DNA from: Streptococcus pneumoniae
GTDB taxonomy: Bacteria > Bacillota > Bacilli > Lactobacillales > Streptococcaceae
Length of the DNA stretch: 64,000 nt
Direction: 5' to 3'
NCBI RefSeq assembly: GCF_001096185.1
Contig: NZ_CRPU01000011.1
Coordinates: forward strand, 1-64,000
Part shown: piece after piece, positions 53,654 to 60,981 of the stretch
Position numbering within the stretch: position 1 is the first letter of the stretch
Layout: every line of letters starts with the position of its first letter
Notes under the pieces: generated by a model
What the model saw: the letters and a program-made list of their open reading frames with translations, nothing else
Told to the model about the DNA's origin: nothing
The model's database searches: none
Translations under genes and position numbers: made by a program

Positions 53654-53943
53654 TACAGAAGACTGGCTTCTTCTTTGATTACAGTTTCAATCTGATATTC
53701 CCATTTTGCTTTAAAAAAAGGACTTCTATATCGTTTTACTATATCCCCCTCAAAGATTTCCTTACCGTTCTTGTCTTTGAGCCCTGTCGATTGCATGAGG
53801 TGAATGTCATTGTTCACAATCCATTCACCAGCAACAGAATCCTCATCAATAATCCAGATATCACCATTTCCAGCCATCACTTAGTCTGGTTGATACATGC
53901 GACTTAATGAGCCACTATCATACGCTCTAAATTTCGGTATCAT
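53653..53943 (-). pseudogene. YopX-family protein gene interrupted by a stop codon
   Basis: The ATG at 53943, with AGGAGG seven bases upstream, opens MIPKFRAYDSGSLSRMYQPD, then hits TAA at 53881-53883 (codon 21). The frame continues as VMAGNGDIWIIDEDSVAGEW and STGLKDKNGKEIFEGDIVKR, the YopX family signature. A single GAA to TAA change would explain it. The open part alone (75 aa from GTG 53880) lacks a ribosome binding site. Confidence 0.8.
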
Positions 53944-53955
53944 CCCAAATCCTCC

Positions 53956-54234
53956 TTAAATAAACAAACTAGCTAGCCAAATTAAAAATGAACATGTAAT
54001 GATTTTTGAAATGCTACTTTTTACAGCATTTGAATAATCCTCTTCAGATTCTTTTTTGCTGGATAACACAGGCCAGATGAAAGATAGTAGTGCATCCATC
54101 CCTAATGCTTGCCAGACTGTAATTTTACCAACTGGGACAATCGTTGTGATGATTTCATTCCAACCATACTGAACCACAAATGGCGATACAACGATTACAA
54201 ATACAGCACCTAAAACAATACCTAGTTTTTTCAT
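53956..54234 (-). CDS. Small phage membrane protein
   Basis: From the ATG at 54234 after AGGAGG: 92 aa, MKKLGIVLGAVFVIVVSPFV at the start and two further hydrophobic segments (WQALGMDALLSFIWPVL, ITCSFLIWLASLFI). No recognised family. It follows the MazG-like gene with one base between. Confidence 0.65.
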   Translation of the reverse strand: MKKLGIVLGAVFVIVVSPFVVQYGWNEIITTIVPVGKITVWQALGMDALLSFIWPVLSSKKESEEDYSNAVKSSISKIITCSFLIWLASLFI

Positions 54235-54235
54235 T

Positions 54236-54724
54236 TTATAAATCCTCCTCTTTAACAAACGAACCATCAATCCAACGACCCTTGCGGTCTTTGATTTCTT
54301 GGTAAGCCAGTTCAAAACATTCTTCGAAATCATAACCGAGTGACTTACTGATTGATTTTAGATGACCAATCAATAGAGTCAATGATTTTATACGTAAGGT
54401 CATAAGTTTCAGATGTTGTTCTGTTTGAATGTTGCTAATACATGTATTTGCGTACGCGAATGACGTCATAATATCGTTCTTTCTAACATTTTTCGACTCT
54501 TCAAAAATACTATCCACATCCACTTTACTCAACAAGCCCAAACCAACAATCACAACTGCACAATCTCCGATGCTATCCTTGGTCAGTTTCTCATTCTTCT
54601 TGAGATAGCCTGCACATAACTCACCGAACTCTTCACTAAGCTTTAGCGACTGCTTGTCTAGCCGTCCACCGTTTTCTAAATCACGGTCTATAAACCATTG
54701 TTTTACATTTTCTAATGTGTTCAT
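54236..54724 (-). CDS. MazG-like nucleotide pyrophosphohydrolase
   Basis: The 162-aa protein has QSLKLSEEFGELCAGYLKKN and DSIGDCAVVIVGLGLLSKVD, the EExxE and ExxD metal-binding motifs of MazG-like enzymes. These hydrolyse nucleoside triphosphates or lower alarmone levels, and phage versions may keep the host metabolically active during infection. Confidence 0.82.
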   Translation of the reverse strand: MNTLENVKQWFIDRDLENGGRLDKQSLKLSEEFGELCAGYLKKNEKLTKDSIGDCAVVIVGLGLLSKVDVDSIFEESKNVRKNDIMTSFAYANTCISNIQTEQHLKLMTLRIKSLTLLIGHLKSISKSLGYDFEECFELAYQEIKDRKGRWIDGSFVKEEDL

Positions 54725-54732
54725 GATAACTC

Positions 54733-55188
54733 CTATCTCTTCGTTAATCTTGGTAAAATTTCATTCACGATGAATATATAATTTGGTGCAAGAGTTACTT
54801 TTAAAATAATTGCAACAACTAATGTTATCAAGCTTGCGCTCGATGAAATGCAACTAATTTTTATCGGTAATTTTAAATCCTTTCTTTTTCGTTCAATGCG
54901 TTCTAATTTAACTTCTTCTTCACTTTTACCTTTACATTCGTACGTGTAGACAAAACCACCATCATAAGTGAAATATATGATAGTTAAAATTGCTAAAACC
55001 ACTGATGAGACAACCAGTATTGCAATCGAAATACTTTGAAAAAGATTGAAGATATCATAAAACATCTTTTCTTTAACGATTACTTCGTAAACCTGCGGTG
55101 CATTCCCTTTAAATGTTGTAATCAAAGAACTTACTTCATCAACAGTCATATTTAGCATTTTTGCTAAAGCTTGTAAAATATCGTCCAT
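54733..55188 (-). CDS. Phage membrane protein of unknown function
   Basis: A 151-aa protein (MDDILQALAKMLNMTVDEVS) with two long hydrophobic helices (ISIAILVVSSVVLAILTIIYF, broken here at about 55-75, and SSASLITLVVAIILKVTLA) and a charged loop (KGKSEEEVKLERIERKRKDL). No family recognised. It overlaps the DUF1372 gene by one base. Confidence 0.6.
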   Translation of the reverse strand: MDDILQALAKMLNMTVDEVSSLITTFKGNAPQVYEVIVKEKMFYDIFNLFQSISIAILVVSSVVLAILTIIYFTYDGGFVYTYECKGKSEEEVKLERIERKRKDLKLPIKISCISSSASLITLVVAIILKVTLAPNYIFIVNEILPRLTKR

Positions 55189-55448
55189 TATAATAACACC
55201 TCATCCCCAACTTTCACTTTCTCGTACACATCCTTCGTAACCACGAAAATCCCATAATCACGAATCGTTAGCGTGTATAGCTTTCCATGTCGTCCTTTCT
55301 CGACGACCTTACCGAATATCTCAGCGCCTGCGTTATCTGCCTTGTAGATAACCATTAGCTTCTTTTCTTCCAAATCTCGAATCCTGTCCATCTGCCAGAT
55401 GTTGAGTCCAGCAGATAGCAGAATCCAGATAGCTATGAATCGTTTCAT
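55188..55448 (-). CDS. DUF1372 family phage protein
   Basis: An 86-aa protein (MKRFIAIWILLSAGLNIWQM) with an N-terminal membrane or signal segment, then a small beta domain (FGKVVEKGRHGKLYTLTIRD, VTKDVYEKVKVGDEVLL) typical of DUF1372, common in streptococcal prophages. The start is taken at 55448, which overlaps the stop of the preceding gene. Confidence 0.75.
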   Translation of the reverse strand: MKRFIAIWILLSAGLNIWQMDRIRDLEEKKLMVIYKADNAGAEIFGKVVEKGRHGKLYTLTIRDYGIFVVTKDVYEKVKVGDEVLL

Positions 55449-55642
55449 CACTCCACCTCAACAGGGTAAAAGTTCCCAAAGGAACCCCTTAATGCCTTGC
55501 CAACCTGTACAGCTGCCGCCCGAGAAACAAACCGCAATGCTTTCTTCTCCTCAGAACATGAAATGTCCAAGCCAGTCACTCCAATAACCACGGATCTCAG
55601 AAACGGCTTATCCTCTCTTGTCCCATGCTTTAAAATAAACAT
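55448..55642 (-). CDS. Small phage hypothetical protein
   Basis: A 64-aa protein (MFILKHGTREDKPFLRSVVI; LDISCSEEKKALRFVSRAAA) with a decent ribosome binding site (GGAGGTG). Not recognised. Position in the early operon suggests a DNA-metabolism accessory role at most. Confidence 0.6.
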   Translation of the reverse strand: MFILKHGTREDKPFLRSVVIGVTGLDISCSEEKKALRFVSRAAAVQVGKALRGSFGNFYPVEVE

Positions 55643-55656
55643 CAGCCACCTCCATT

Positions 55657-56427
55657 CTAAAAATATTGCTTCCGCTTGTTTGTCAAGTCGTTGAAAACCA
55701 TTAAATGGTCTTTATCCACACCCTTCATCAGTCTGGACATAAAGGGTCTGCCATATCTTTTCTGAATATCAGCAGAAGTCAAATTGGTGGTAATGATTGT
55801 ATTTGAACGCTTATTCAGGATATTGTAGAGAATAGTAAACGACCATTCGCTATCCTTCTCCATCCCCAAATCATCTAAAACCAAGAACTTAGCACTCGCA
55901 ATTTTATTGACCAGAAACTCTTCCTGACTAAAATCAGCTTTAATTTTCATCAGCAAGTCAGTTACATTGATAAAAATAGCAATCTCTTTCGTGTACTCCG
56001 ATAAAGCTTTGACCATAGCAAAAGCCAAATGACTCTTGCCCGTCCCAGCTTCTCCCTGAAGTACAATATTGTTTCTAGCACCCTCGGACCACTCACGACA
56101 AATCCTCTTTGCAAAAGCTAGCTTTTCCGCTTCTTTTTCGGTTGGTGTTTCAAAATTGTCTAAAGTAGCATTTTTCAAAACCTCATCATAAAGAGAGAAC
56201 TTTTCAAGATAGTATTTCCTCTCTCGCTCATTCTCAGCGTCAGCCAGTTCATTCACTCTTGCTTGATTCTCCTCATGGATCCGCTCAGATTCGCACATTC
56301 GACATACAACACTATCAGTCCTCAATATCTTTATCAAAGGGATGTTATGCTTTTCGCAAAACTCTTCTTGTTGTTCAGTATTTCTGTGATAAGATAAGGC
56401 AATTTCCTCAAACACATTGTCTACCAT
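55657..56427 (-). CDS. DnaC-like helicase loader ATPase
   Basis: From the ATG at 56427 with GGAGGT nine bases upstream (MVDNVFEEIALSYH, 256 aa). It has an N-terminal part with two Cys pairs near HNIPLIKILRTDSVVCRMCE, then an AAA+ domain with Walker A (GEAGTGKSHLAFA), Walker B (FLVLDDLGME) and sensor TNLTSADIQKRYG. It loads the host replicative helicase onto phage DNA. Confidence 0.92.
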   Translation of the reverse strand: MVDNVFEEIALSYHRNTEQQEEFCEKHNIPLIKILRTDSVVCRMCESERIHEENQARVNELADAENERERKYYLEKFSLYDEVLKNATLDNFETPTEKEAEKLAFAKRICREWSEGARNNIVLQGEAGTGKSHLAFAMVKALSEYTKEIAIFINVTDLLMKIKADFSQEEFLVNKIASAKFLVLDDLGMEKDSEWSFTILYNILNKRSNTIITTNLTSADIQKRYGRPFMSRLMKGVDKDHLMVFNDLTNKRKQYF

Positions 56428-56579
56428 GACAGACGACCTCCACATTCATGCCAGCTAGCCATTTCAGACAAGCAGGTAATCACTTGATGAATCGGCTGGT
56501 TGGCTAAAAGAGTTTTCTTCTCGTAGCTTAACGGATAGTAGTCTATCTCGAATTGTTCAATTAGTTCTAATACCCCCAT
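56421..56579 (-). CDS. Small phage protein between the replication genes
   Basis: A 52-aa gene (MGVLELIEQFEIDYYPLSYE ... HECGGRLSW) fills the space between the DnaD-like and DnaC-like genes. Its ATG lies inside the end of the former (GAATGGGGG) and its stop overlaps the start of the latter, the pattern of translational coupling. No motif recognised. Confidence 0.65.
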   Translation of the reverse strand: MGVLELIEQFEIDYYPLSYEKKTLLANQPIHQVITCLSEMASWHECGGRLSW

Positions 56580-57364
56580 TCGTCCTTAGCCTCCTGTTCC
56601 AATGTTTTATCGTTTTGTTGTCCTGAGCGATTATAGTTCTTACCCTCTTTATATTTACGGTCGTTCTCATCCACCTGTTCAATCGTTGTGAAACCTTTCT
56701 TTTTCCAATTTTCAAGAATGCCTCTTAGATACTTAAAACTAGGTTGATGAACCTCCGAAGTTATCTCAATTGCACGGTTTAACATATCAAAATTCATTCC
56801 ATCAATTCCTACATATTCAAGCAACTGTTGATGTTGTTTATCGTTGATTCGAATACCACTATGTTTCAAATTGTCAGAGAGACTGGAACTAATCATCACC
56901 TTATTATTTTTATCTATCTCTATATCTATCTCTTTATCTATATCTATATCTCCGTTACACTTTGTTTCATCGGCGTTACATTGTAACGCCTGTTTGTTCT
57001 CTCGAAACTTGCGAACCCTTCTGGCAGTTGCTGTTTCACTACCTACCATCTCAGGAACTTGCTCTAAGAAATAGTCCCTGTCATTTTTTCTAGTCAGCAA
57101 TCCTTTGCTTTCTAAAAAAATCAATGTAATTTTAATATCTTCAACATTTTCGTCAATGACAAGAGCAATTTCTTCGGCTAGATTGTCAGCAAGTCCATCA
57201 TAGTAAATATGCCCTCCATCTTCCAAACTAATTAACATCATTTTGAGATAAATGATGGTATGTGTATCTCCACCAGCAATTTTGCGAAGTAGTTTCATCT
57301 CCTTTGACTTAAAGAAGTCCTGAGCAAGCTGGATCCAGAAATACCGCTTGTTTTTTAACGCCAT
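56567..57364 (-). CDS. Phage replisome organiser/DnaD-like replication initiation protein
   Basis: From the ATG at 57364 (MALKNKRYFWIQLAQDFFKS, 265 aa). The N-terminal winged-helix part (KRYFWIQLAQDFFKSKEMKL, GGDTHTIIYLKMMLISLEDG) is the phage replisome organiser domain; the C-terminal part (HQQLLEYVGIDGMNFDMLNR, FKYLRGILENWKKKGF) is DnaD-like. A short Asp/Ile/Lys repeat (DIDIDKEIDIEIDK) lies in the linker. It pairs with the DnaC-like loader. Confidence 0.88.
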   Translation of the reverse strand: MALKNKRYFWIQLAQDFFKSKEMKLLRKIAGGDTHTIIYLKMMLISLEDGGHIYYDGLADNLAEEIALVIDENVEDIKITLIFLESKGLLTRKNDRDYFLEQVPEMVGSETATARRVRKFRENKQALQCNADETKCNGDIDIDKEIDIEIDKNNKVMISSSLSDNLKHSGIRINDKQHQQLLEYVGIDGMNFDMLNRAIEITSEVHQPSFKYLRGILENWKKKGFTTIEQVDENDRKYKEGKNYNRSGQQNDKTLEQEAKDEWGY

Positions 57365-57675
57365 AATCTCACACCCCACTTCCTACGGTTAGCACGGTAC
57401 TTCATCCGCATATCCTCATAGATGTACCTGCCTTCTAACTCTAGTTTTTCAAGCTTGAGCAGACGATTTTGAGAGACCACATCATGATAGTTCTTAGCTA
57501 GTTTTTCATAGTCTTTGGTTAGTTTTTCATAGTCAGTTATGTATTCTTTGACTAACAATAGATTTTTATGATTATATTCCCAAATCGTAATAAAATGTCT
57601 GTTATCTGATCCCTTTTCTATCGCTTCTTTGATATACATAATCTGGTCATCCAGCCATCGAATCAATCTTTCCAT
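57355..57675 (-). CDS. Phage coiled-coil protein of unknown function
   Basis: A 106-aa protein (MERLIRWLDDQIMYIKEAIE) with a heptad region containing two copies of YEKLTKDYEKLAKNYHDV-like units and a basic tail (YRANRRKWGVRLWR). It overlaps the replisome organiser gene by 10 bp. Confidence 0.6.
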   Translation of the reverse strand: MERLIRWLDDQIMYIKEAIEKGSDNRHFITIWEYNHKNLLLVKEYITDYEKLTKDYEKLAKNYHDVVSQNRLLKLEKLELEGRYIYEDMRMKYRANRRKWGVRLWR

Positions 57676-57687
57676 TTCCTGACCTCC

Positions 57688-58023
57688 TCACTTCAAGATG
57701 TGCATTTTAGGCTCTGGTAATGCCAGAGGTTCTTGGCGTAAGTCTAGATGTTCTGAACGCAAGCCTACGGGCGGTTCGTTGTCGTAGGTGAAGCCTTTAA
57801 ACTCTCGACGAATATTCTTGCGGATTTCTTGACGTTCTGCCTCTCTACCACGTTCGTATGCATGGTTGTACCCTTGGATAATCATAGACGCAAATTCTTG
57901 CTCTTCTCGTCTTTCTTTTTCCTTACGCTCCTCTTGCAATTTTATATGACGGCAAAGCCCTGCAAATCCAATCAGCAAAGCTCCAACACCCATCAACTGG
58001 TCTAAAATCGGTGGTTCAAACAT
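57688..58023 (-). CDS. Small phage membrane protein with charged tail
   Basis: The 111-aa protein has one hydrophobic helix (LMGVGALLIGFAGLC, about 10-24) followed by a long Arg/Glu-rich helix (LQEERKEKERREEQEFASMI). Unknown; perhaps tethers replication proteins to the membrane, but nothing in the sequence proves that. Confidence 0.6.
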   Translation of the reverse strand: MFEPPILDQLMGVGALLIGFAGLCRHIKLQEERKEKERREEQEFASMIIQGYNHAYERGREAERQEIRKNIRREFKGFTYDNEPPVGLRSEHLDLRQEPLALPEPKMHILK

Positions 58024-58035
58024 TTTTTAATCTCC

Positions 58036-58326
58036 TTATGCTCTTAATTTTCGTACTTCTTTCTCTAATTCCAAAATTTCATAAACATCATTGACATCGT
58101 ACATAATATCTTTTCCTTGCTTACGAAATCTTAATCCTTTACGTTCTAACTTTTTGATATAGCCATGAGTAAAGCCGAACTTCTTCATCAAAGCTTGTTG
58201 ATTGATTGGCATGCGATCATTCTCTAACTGCTCCTTGACTTGCTTTTCAGCAAAGGCTAGTAATTGGTTTGTGAACAATTCAGCACTTTCGCCGTCCAAT
58301 CGTAATTGTAACGTGATACCTTCCAT
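58036..58326 (-). CDS. Excisionase/DUF771-like DNA-binding protein
   Basis: A 96-aa protein: N-terminal MEGITLQLRLDGESAELFTN, then a small MerR/Xis-like helix-turn-helix (QQALMKKFGFTHGYIKKLER; FRKQGKDIMYDVNDVYEILE). This is the layout of DUF771/excisionase-like early proteins of lactococcal and streptococcal phages. Confidence 0.7.
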   Translation of the reverse strand: MEGITLQLRLDGESAELFTNQLLAFAEKQVKEQLENDRMPINQQALMKKFGFTHGYIKKLERKGLRFRKQGKDIMYDVNDVYEILELEKEVRKLRA

Positions 58327-58364
58327 TTTCTACATCCTCTCAACTATGCGGGCAAGCATTTTTG

Positions 58365-58373
58365 TGATATAAT
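58365..58373 (+). promoter_or_regulatory. Extended -10 element of a possible short rightward RNA
   Basis: TGA-TATAAT fits the extended -10 consensus TGnTATAAT; no -35 box. It faces the terminator 20 bp downstream (58394), so the transcript would be only about 40-45 nt. Confidence 0.4.
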
Positions 58374-58393
58374 GGTTTAAATTATTTAAGTAT

Positions 58394-58421
58394 GCGCCTG
58401 ATTTCTATCAGGTGCTTTTTG
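58394..58421 (+). terminator. Rightward terminator inside the 3' end of a leftward small gene
   Basis: GCGCCTGAT-TTCT-ATCAGGTGC, 9 bp with one G-T pair, then TTTTTG on the plus strand. Confidence 0.75.
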
Positions 58422-58566
58422 TTTGAAAAGTTTTACTTTCCATAGCTCTGAGTTCTATCTCATGGCTGACTTGTTCCAATAGCTTCTCACATGCTATTTT
58501 AGCTTCTCTGTACGTTGTGGATTCGCTGATGAAGTAATCAGCAAGTTCAATGATTTTATCTTCCAT
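58408..58566 (-). CDS. Small phage protein, 52 aa
   Basis: MEDKIIELADYFISESTTYR ... HEIELRAMESKTFQTKST, acidic and helical, with TAGGAGA seven bases before the ATG. Too short to appear as a long open frame but a normal early phage gene by its ribosome binding site and place. Function unknown. Confidence 0.65.
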   Translation of the reverse strand: MEDKIIELADYFISESTTYREAKIACEKLLEQVSHEIELRAMESKTFQTKST

Positions 58567-58616
58567 TCAATCTCCTATATCAGTCTCAAGGCTGATGTAA
58601 TATCCTCCTAAATTGC

Positions 58617-58682
58617 TATAATAATTTTGACTAGGACCTCTCACGTTTTAGTCAAAATTCCATCAGAAAGGAGGAAAACTAT
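58617..58682 (+). promoter_or_regulatory. Promoter and structured leader, copy A
   Basis: TATAAT (58617-58622) is followed by TTGACTA ... TTTTAGTCAA, a hairpin whose loop contains GACCTCTCAC, then GAAAGGAGGAAAACTAT and the ATG. The loop CCTCT can pair with GGAGG of the ribosome binding site. The same leader, about 90 percent identical by eye, precedes the gene at 61313 (copy B). Confidence 0.7.
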
Positions 58683-58904
58683 ATGTCTAAATTAACTAAA
58701 GAAGATGTTTTACAAGTTTCTCAAGACATTATCAACGATGCTATTCCGGTTATCGAAGATATGTTGGATGAAGTATTTAAAAAATACCCAATCGACATGG
58801 AGATTAGAAAGGCTATTCTCCATAGCGTTCTTGTTGCTCATAAACTCAGTACCGAAACTACAGTTTCGTTACTAACACAACTTGTAAACAATCACGAAAA
58901 CTAG
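58683..58904 (+). CDS. Small rightward cassette protein A
   Basis: A 73-aa helical acidic protein (MSKLTKEDVLQVSQDIINDA ... TETTVSLLTQLVNNHEN). No family recognised. It is oriented against the surrounding early operon, with its own -10 element, structured leader and terminator (58934-58967), so it is probably expressed independently, perhaps in the lysogen. Confidence 0.75.
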   Translation: MSKLTKEDVLQVSQDIINDAIPVIEDMLDEVFKKYPIDMEIRKAILHSVLVAHKLSTETTVSLLTQLVNNHEN

Positions 58905-58995
58905 TGTTTCTTAGAGCATTTTCTACTAATTTAGGGTCTGCCTTCACAAAGGTGGACTCTTTTTTTCCACTATACGGATATCGTCTTGGTCTCAT
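58858..58995 (-). CDS. Small leftward phage protein, overlaps cassette A
   Basis: A 45-aa frame (MRPRRYPYSGKKESTFVKAD) with a strong GGGAGGGAG site before the ATG. It overlaps the 3' end of cassette A in antisense and its coding sequence contains that cassette's terminator, as with two other small leftward genes here. Conserved-looking start, but the evidence is only the ribosome binding site and the repeating pattern. Confidence 0.5.
   Translation of the reverse strand: MRPRRYPYSGKKESTFVKADPKLVENALRNTSFRDCLQVVLVTKL
58934..58967 (+). terminator. Terminator of cassette A
   Basis: GGGTCTGCCTT-CACA-AAGGTGGACTC, 11 bp with G-T pairs, followed by TTTTTTTT on the plus strand. Confidence 0.85.
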
Positions 58996-59005
58996 TTCTC
59001 CCTCC

Positions 59006-59716
59006 CTACGCTTGACTAAATGCGTTCAGTTCCATAATCTTCATCTTGGTATTGGTGCTTGGCTCCCACGTCAACCAGTAATCTATAGCAGCGTCCACAT
59101 GCTTCTTGGGTAGCAGGTCATAGCGACTAATATTGAAGTGTTCTTTAAAGTCAATCTCAGCTTGTCTAAAGACTGACTGAGCGAAAGTCTTATCCGCATA
59201 AGCTGGACTATCGATACCACCTAGGCATGCCACAACCCTAACCTTACGCTTCTTCAGGAGCAACTGAGCATGGCTTGGATGAATCGGTTGCTCACTCTTG
59301 AGGTAGTCGATATCTTCCAGCATAGTAGCCTGCTGTTCACGCAATTTCTTCTGTCCAGTAAATAGAGCGATAAAGGCATCCTCGTCCAAGTCCTCACTAA
59401 TGAAACCGCCCTGCTTGCGAATAGCTGGTAAGACCTCTGAAGTCACCCAGCGCTTAAACTCTTTCGCTTGAGGCAATTTGCTAGATAAGATAAGAGAGTA
59501 GAGACCAGATTCGTTGATAATCAACATATCCTGTGTTCCACCACTAGTAGGGATGCCCTATTTTAGGGCGTCCTCTTCATCAACGTGAAGAGCAATCGCA
59601 TTTCTAGCCTTACTATATCCTAGGATGTCTGCGACATCTTTCCCGACGAACCAAGGCTCGTTATCAATTGTCAAAGTACGGACTTCCTGCCCGTGAAAAT
59701 TAAAAATTTCGTTCAT
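59006..59716 (-). pseudogene. BRO-type phage antirepressor interrupted by an amber codon
   Basis: From the ATG at 59716: MNEIFNFHGQEVRTLTIDNE, then PWFVGKDVADILGYSKARNA, the Bro-N domain. A TAG at 59558-59560 (codon 53) interrupts it, and the frame goes on as GIPTSGGTQDMLIINESGLY and SSKLPQAKEFKRWVTSEVLP without any shift, then an ORF6C-type C-terminal half (to 59006). The full protein would be 236 aa. The piece downstream of the stop could start at 59527 but lacks half of the DNA-binding domain. Loss of antirepressor would favour lysogeny. Confidence 0.85.
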
Positions 59717-59734
59717 AATATTCCTTTCTAAATT

Positions 59735-59743
59735 TGGTATAAT
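59735..59743 (+). promoter_or_regulatory. Extended -10 promoter of the deoxyribosyltransferase-like gene
   Basis: TGG-TATAAT, with no clear -35 box, 27 bp before the ATG at 59770; GGAGAG serves as ribosome binding site. Confidence 0.65.
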
Positions 59744-59769
59744 GAAATAAAAACGATTGGAGAGAAAAT

Positions 59770-60408
59770 ATGACTGAAAAAATTTGTTTTATTGTAACTG
59801 CTATTGGCGAATCTGGAACACCTACCAGAGAGCGAGCTGACAATGTATATAAATATCTTATCGCCCCCGTTTGTGAAGACCTTGGTTATAAGCCTGTACG
59901 TGTTGACCACGTAAATGCGGTAGATAACATCAACGCTACAATTATCAATTACCTTAAAACTGCTCCTATGGTTGTAGCAGATATGACAGACCATAATCCC
60001 AACGCATTTTACGAATTAGGTTTCAGACAAGCTCTTGAACTTCCTCTTGTACCAATTATAAAAGTGGGAGAAAGACTTCCTTTCGATGTTATGACGACTC
60101 GTACCGTTTTCTATGATACGGATGTAGCAAAAATCGAAGAATCTAAAGAGAATTTAAAAGCTAAAATACAAAGTTTTAAAAACTTTGAAATGCCTGAGAA
60201 TCGTGCTGAAAGAAATCTTACACTTGACGATCTCAATGACAATTTGACCAAAAAGCTAAACAAGATACTAAATCTGTTAGAAAAGCAACAGTCTTATTCT
60301 CCTCTCGTACACACGCATGATTTTGATTTTAAAACATCGCATGACGGTAAGGTAATTATTACACGAACTAGAAAGAACCGTCCATTATCCCCCGAAGATA
60401 AGAAATAG
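59770..60408 (+). CDS. Nucleoside 2-deoxyribosyltransferase/TIR-like cassette protein
   Basis: The 212-aa protein starts with a Rossmann-like strand (MTEKICFIVTAIGESGTPTR), then VVADMTDHNPNAFYELGFRQ, the signature of nucleoside deoxyribosyltransferase-like and TIR-like N-glycosidases; the Glu of FYELG is the expected catalytic residue. A helical linker (about 125-175) and a short basic C-terminal strand region follow. Proteins of this fold cleave nucleotides or NAD in several phage-defence systems, so a superinfection-exclusion role is possible; nucleotide salvage is the alternative. Own promoter and terminator, opposite to the early operon. Confidence 0.75.
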   Translation: MTEKICFIVTAIGESGTPTRERADNVYKYLIAPVCEDLGYKPVRVDHVNAVDNINATIINYLKTAPMVVADMTDHNPNAFYELGFRQALELPLVPIIKVGERLPFDVMTTRTVFYDTDVAKIEESKENLKAKIQSFKNFEMPENRAERNLTLDDLNDNLTKKLNKILNLLEKQQSYSPLVHTHDFDFKTSHDGKVIITRTRKNRPLSPEDKK

Positions 60409-60514
60409 CTAGCTCTTGTTGACTTTGCAGTTCACCAATCTCAGCAACTTTTTCATTTATAAGTCTAACGGTCCTCAATACTTCATTGAGGGCTTTTTTT
60501 TCGAGTTCATTCAT
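60368..60514 (-). CDS. Small leftward phage protein, 48 aa
   Basis: MNELEKKALNEVLRTVRLIN ... SYLRGIMDGSF, helical, with AGGAGGAGAAG just before the ATG. It overlaps the 3' end of the rightward deoxyribosyltransferase-like gene by 41 bp, and that gene's terminator lies within its coding sequence. Function unknown. Confidence 0.65.
   Translation of the reverse strand: MNELEKKALNEVLRTVRLINEKVAEIGELQSQQELAISYLRGIMDGSF
60471..60502 (+). terminator. Terminator of the deoxyribosyltransferase-like gene
   Basis: GTCCTCAAT-ACTTC-ATTGAGGGC, 9 bp, followed by a run of eight or more T on the plus strand. Confidence 0.88.
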
Positions 60515-60523
60515 CTTCTCCTC

Positions 60524-60721
60524 CTACTCCAGCACCTTACTGCCGACTACCAATCGTTTAACGACAACGTCCATCTCCTTAAATTCGGCATTCTCTGCAC
60601 AGTAGCGGACGCTCTCGCTGATGATGTGACAAATAGATACTCCGTACTCGTTCGCCAGCTCCGTAGCTATCTCCCAGGCATCTTTGTCAATCCGTGTTAC
60701 TTTTTGCGCTGCGTTGTTCAT
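60524..60721 (-). CDS. Small early phage protein (ribbon-helix-helix-like)
   Basis: From the ATG at 60721 after GAGGAGG: 65 aa, MNNAAQKVTRIDKDAWEIAT, HIISESVRYCAENAEFKEMD. The short strand followed by two helices recalls ribbon-helix-helix regulators, but the family match is weak. Confidence 0.55.
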   Translation of the reverse strand: MNNAAQKVTRIDKDAWEIATELANEYGVSICHIISESVRYCAENAEFKEMDVVVKRLVVGSKVLE

Positions 60722-60756
60722 ACTATTTCCTCCTCGCTTATTTTCAATCATCATTT

Positions 60757-60969
60757 TCAAATGACCACGTTTCGTGGTCTTGGGTCTGAAAAAATTTCGC
60801 CAATATCTTTCTCTAGAACATCAGCGATAATAAACATCTCATCAGATTTAAAAGCACGTTTTCCTCTTTCTTTCTGACGATATGCAGTTTCTGAAATACC
60901 AAGTTTTTGGGCTAATTCTTTCTGAGTAATGCCTTTTTCTTTTCTTAGTTGGTACAGATAAATTTGCAC
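60757..60969 (-). CDS. XRE-family helix-turn-helix protein
   Basis: A 70-aa protein: MQIYLYQLRKEKGITQKELA, LGISETAYRQKERGKRAFKS, then DVLEKDIGEIFSDP. Nearly all of it is the HTH domain. It lies in a run of two small HTH genes of the early operon. Confidence 0.8.
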   Translation of the reverse strand: MQIYLYQLRKEKGITQKELAQKLGISETAYRQKERGKRAFKSDEMFIIADVLEKDIGEIFSDPRPRNVVI

Positions 60970-60981
60970 ATTCCCACCCCC

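Noticed and set aside
58904-59113. Plus-strand 69-codon frame after cassette A
   Set aside because: It runs through the terminator of cassette A and opposite the antirepressor; no ribosome binding site of its own.
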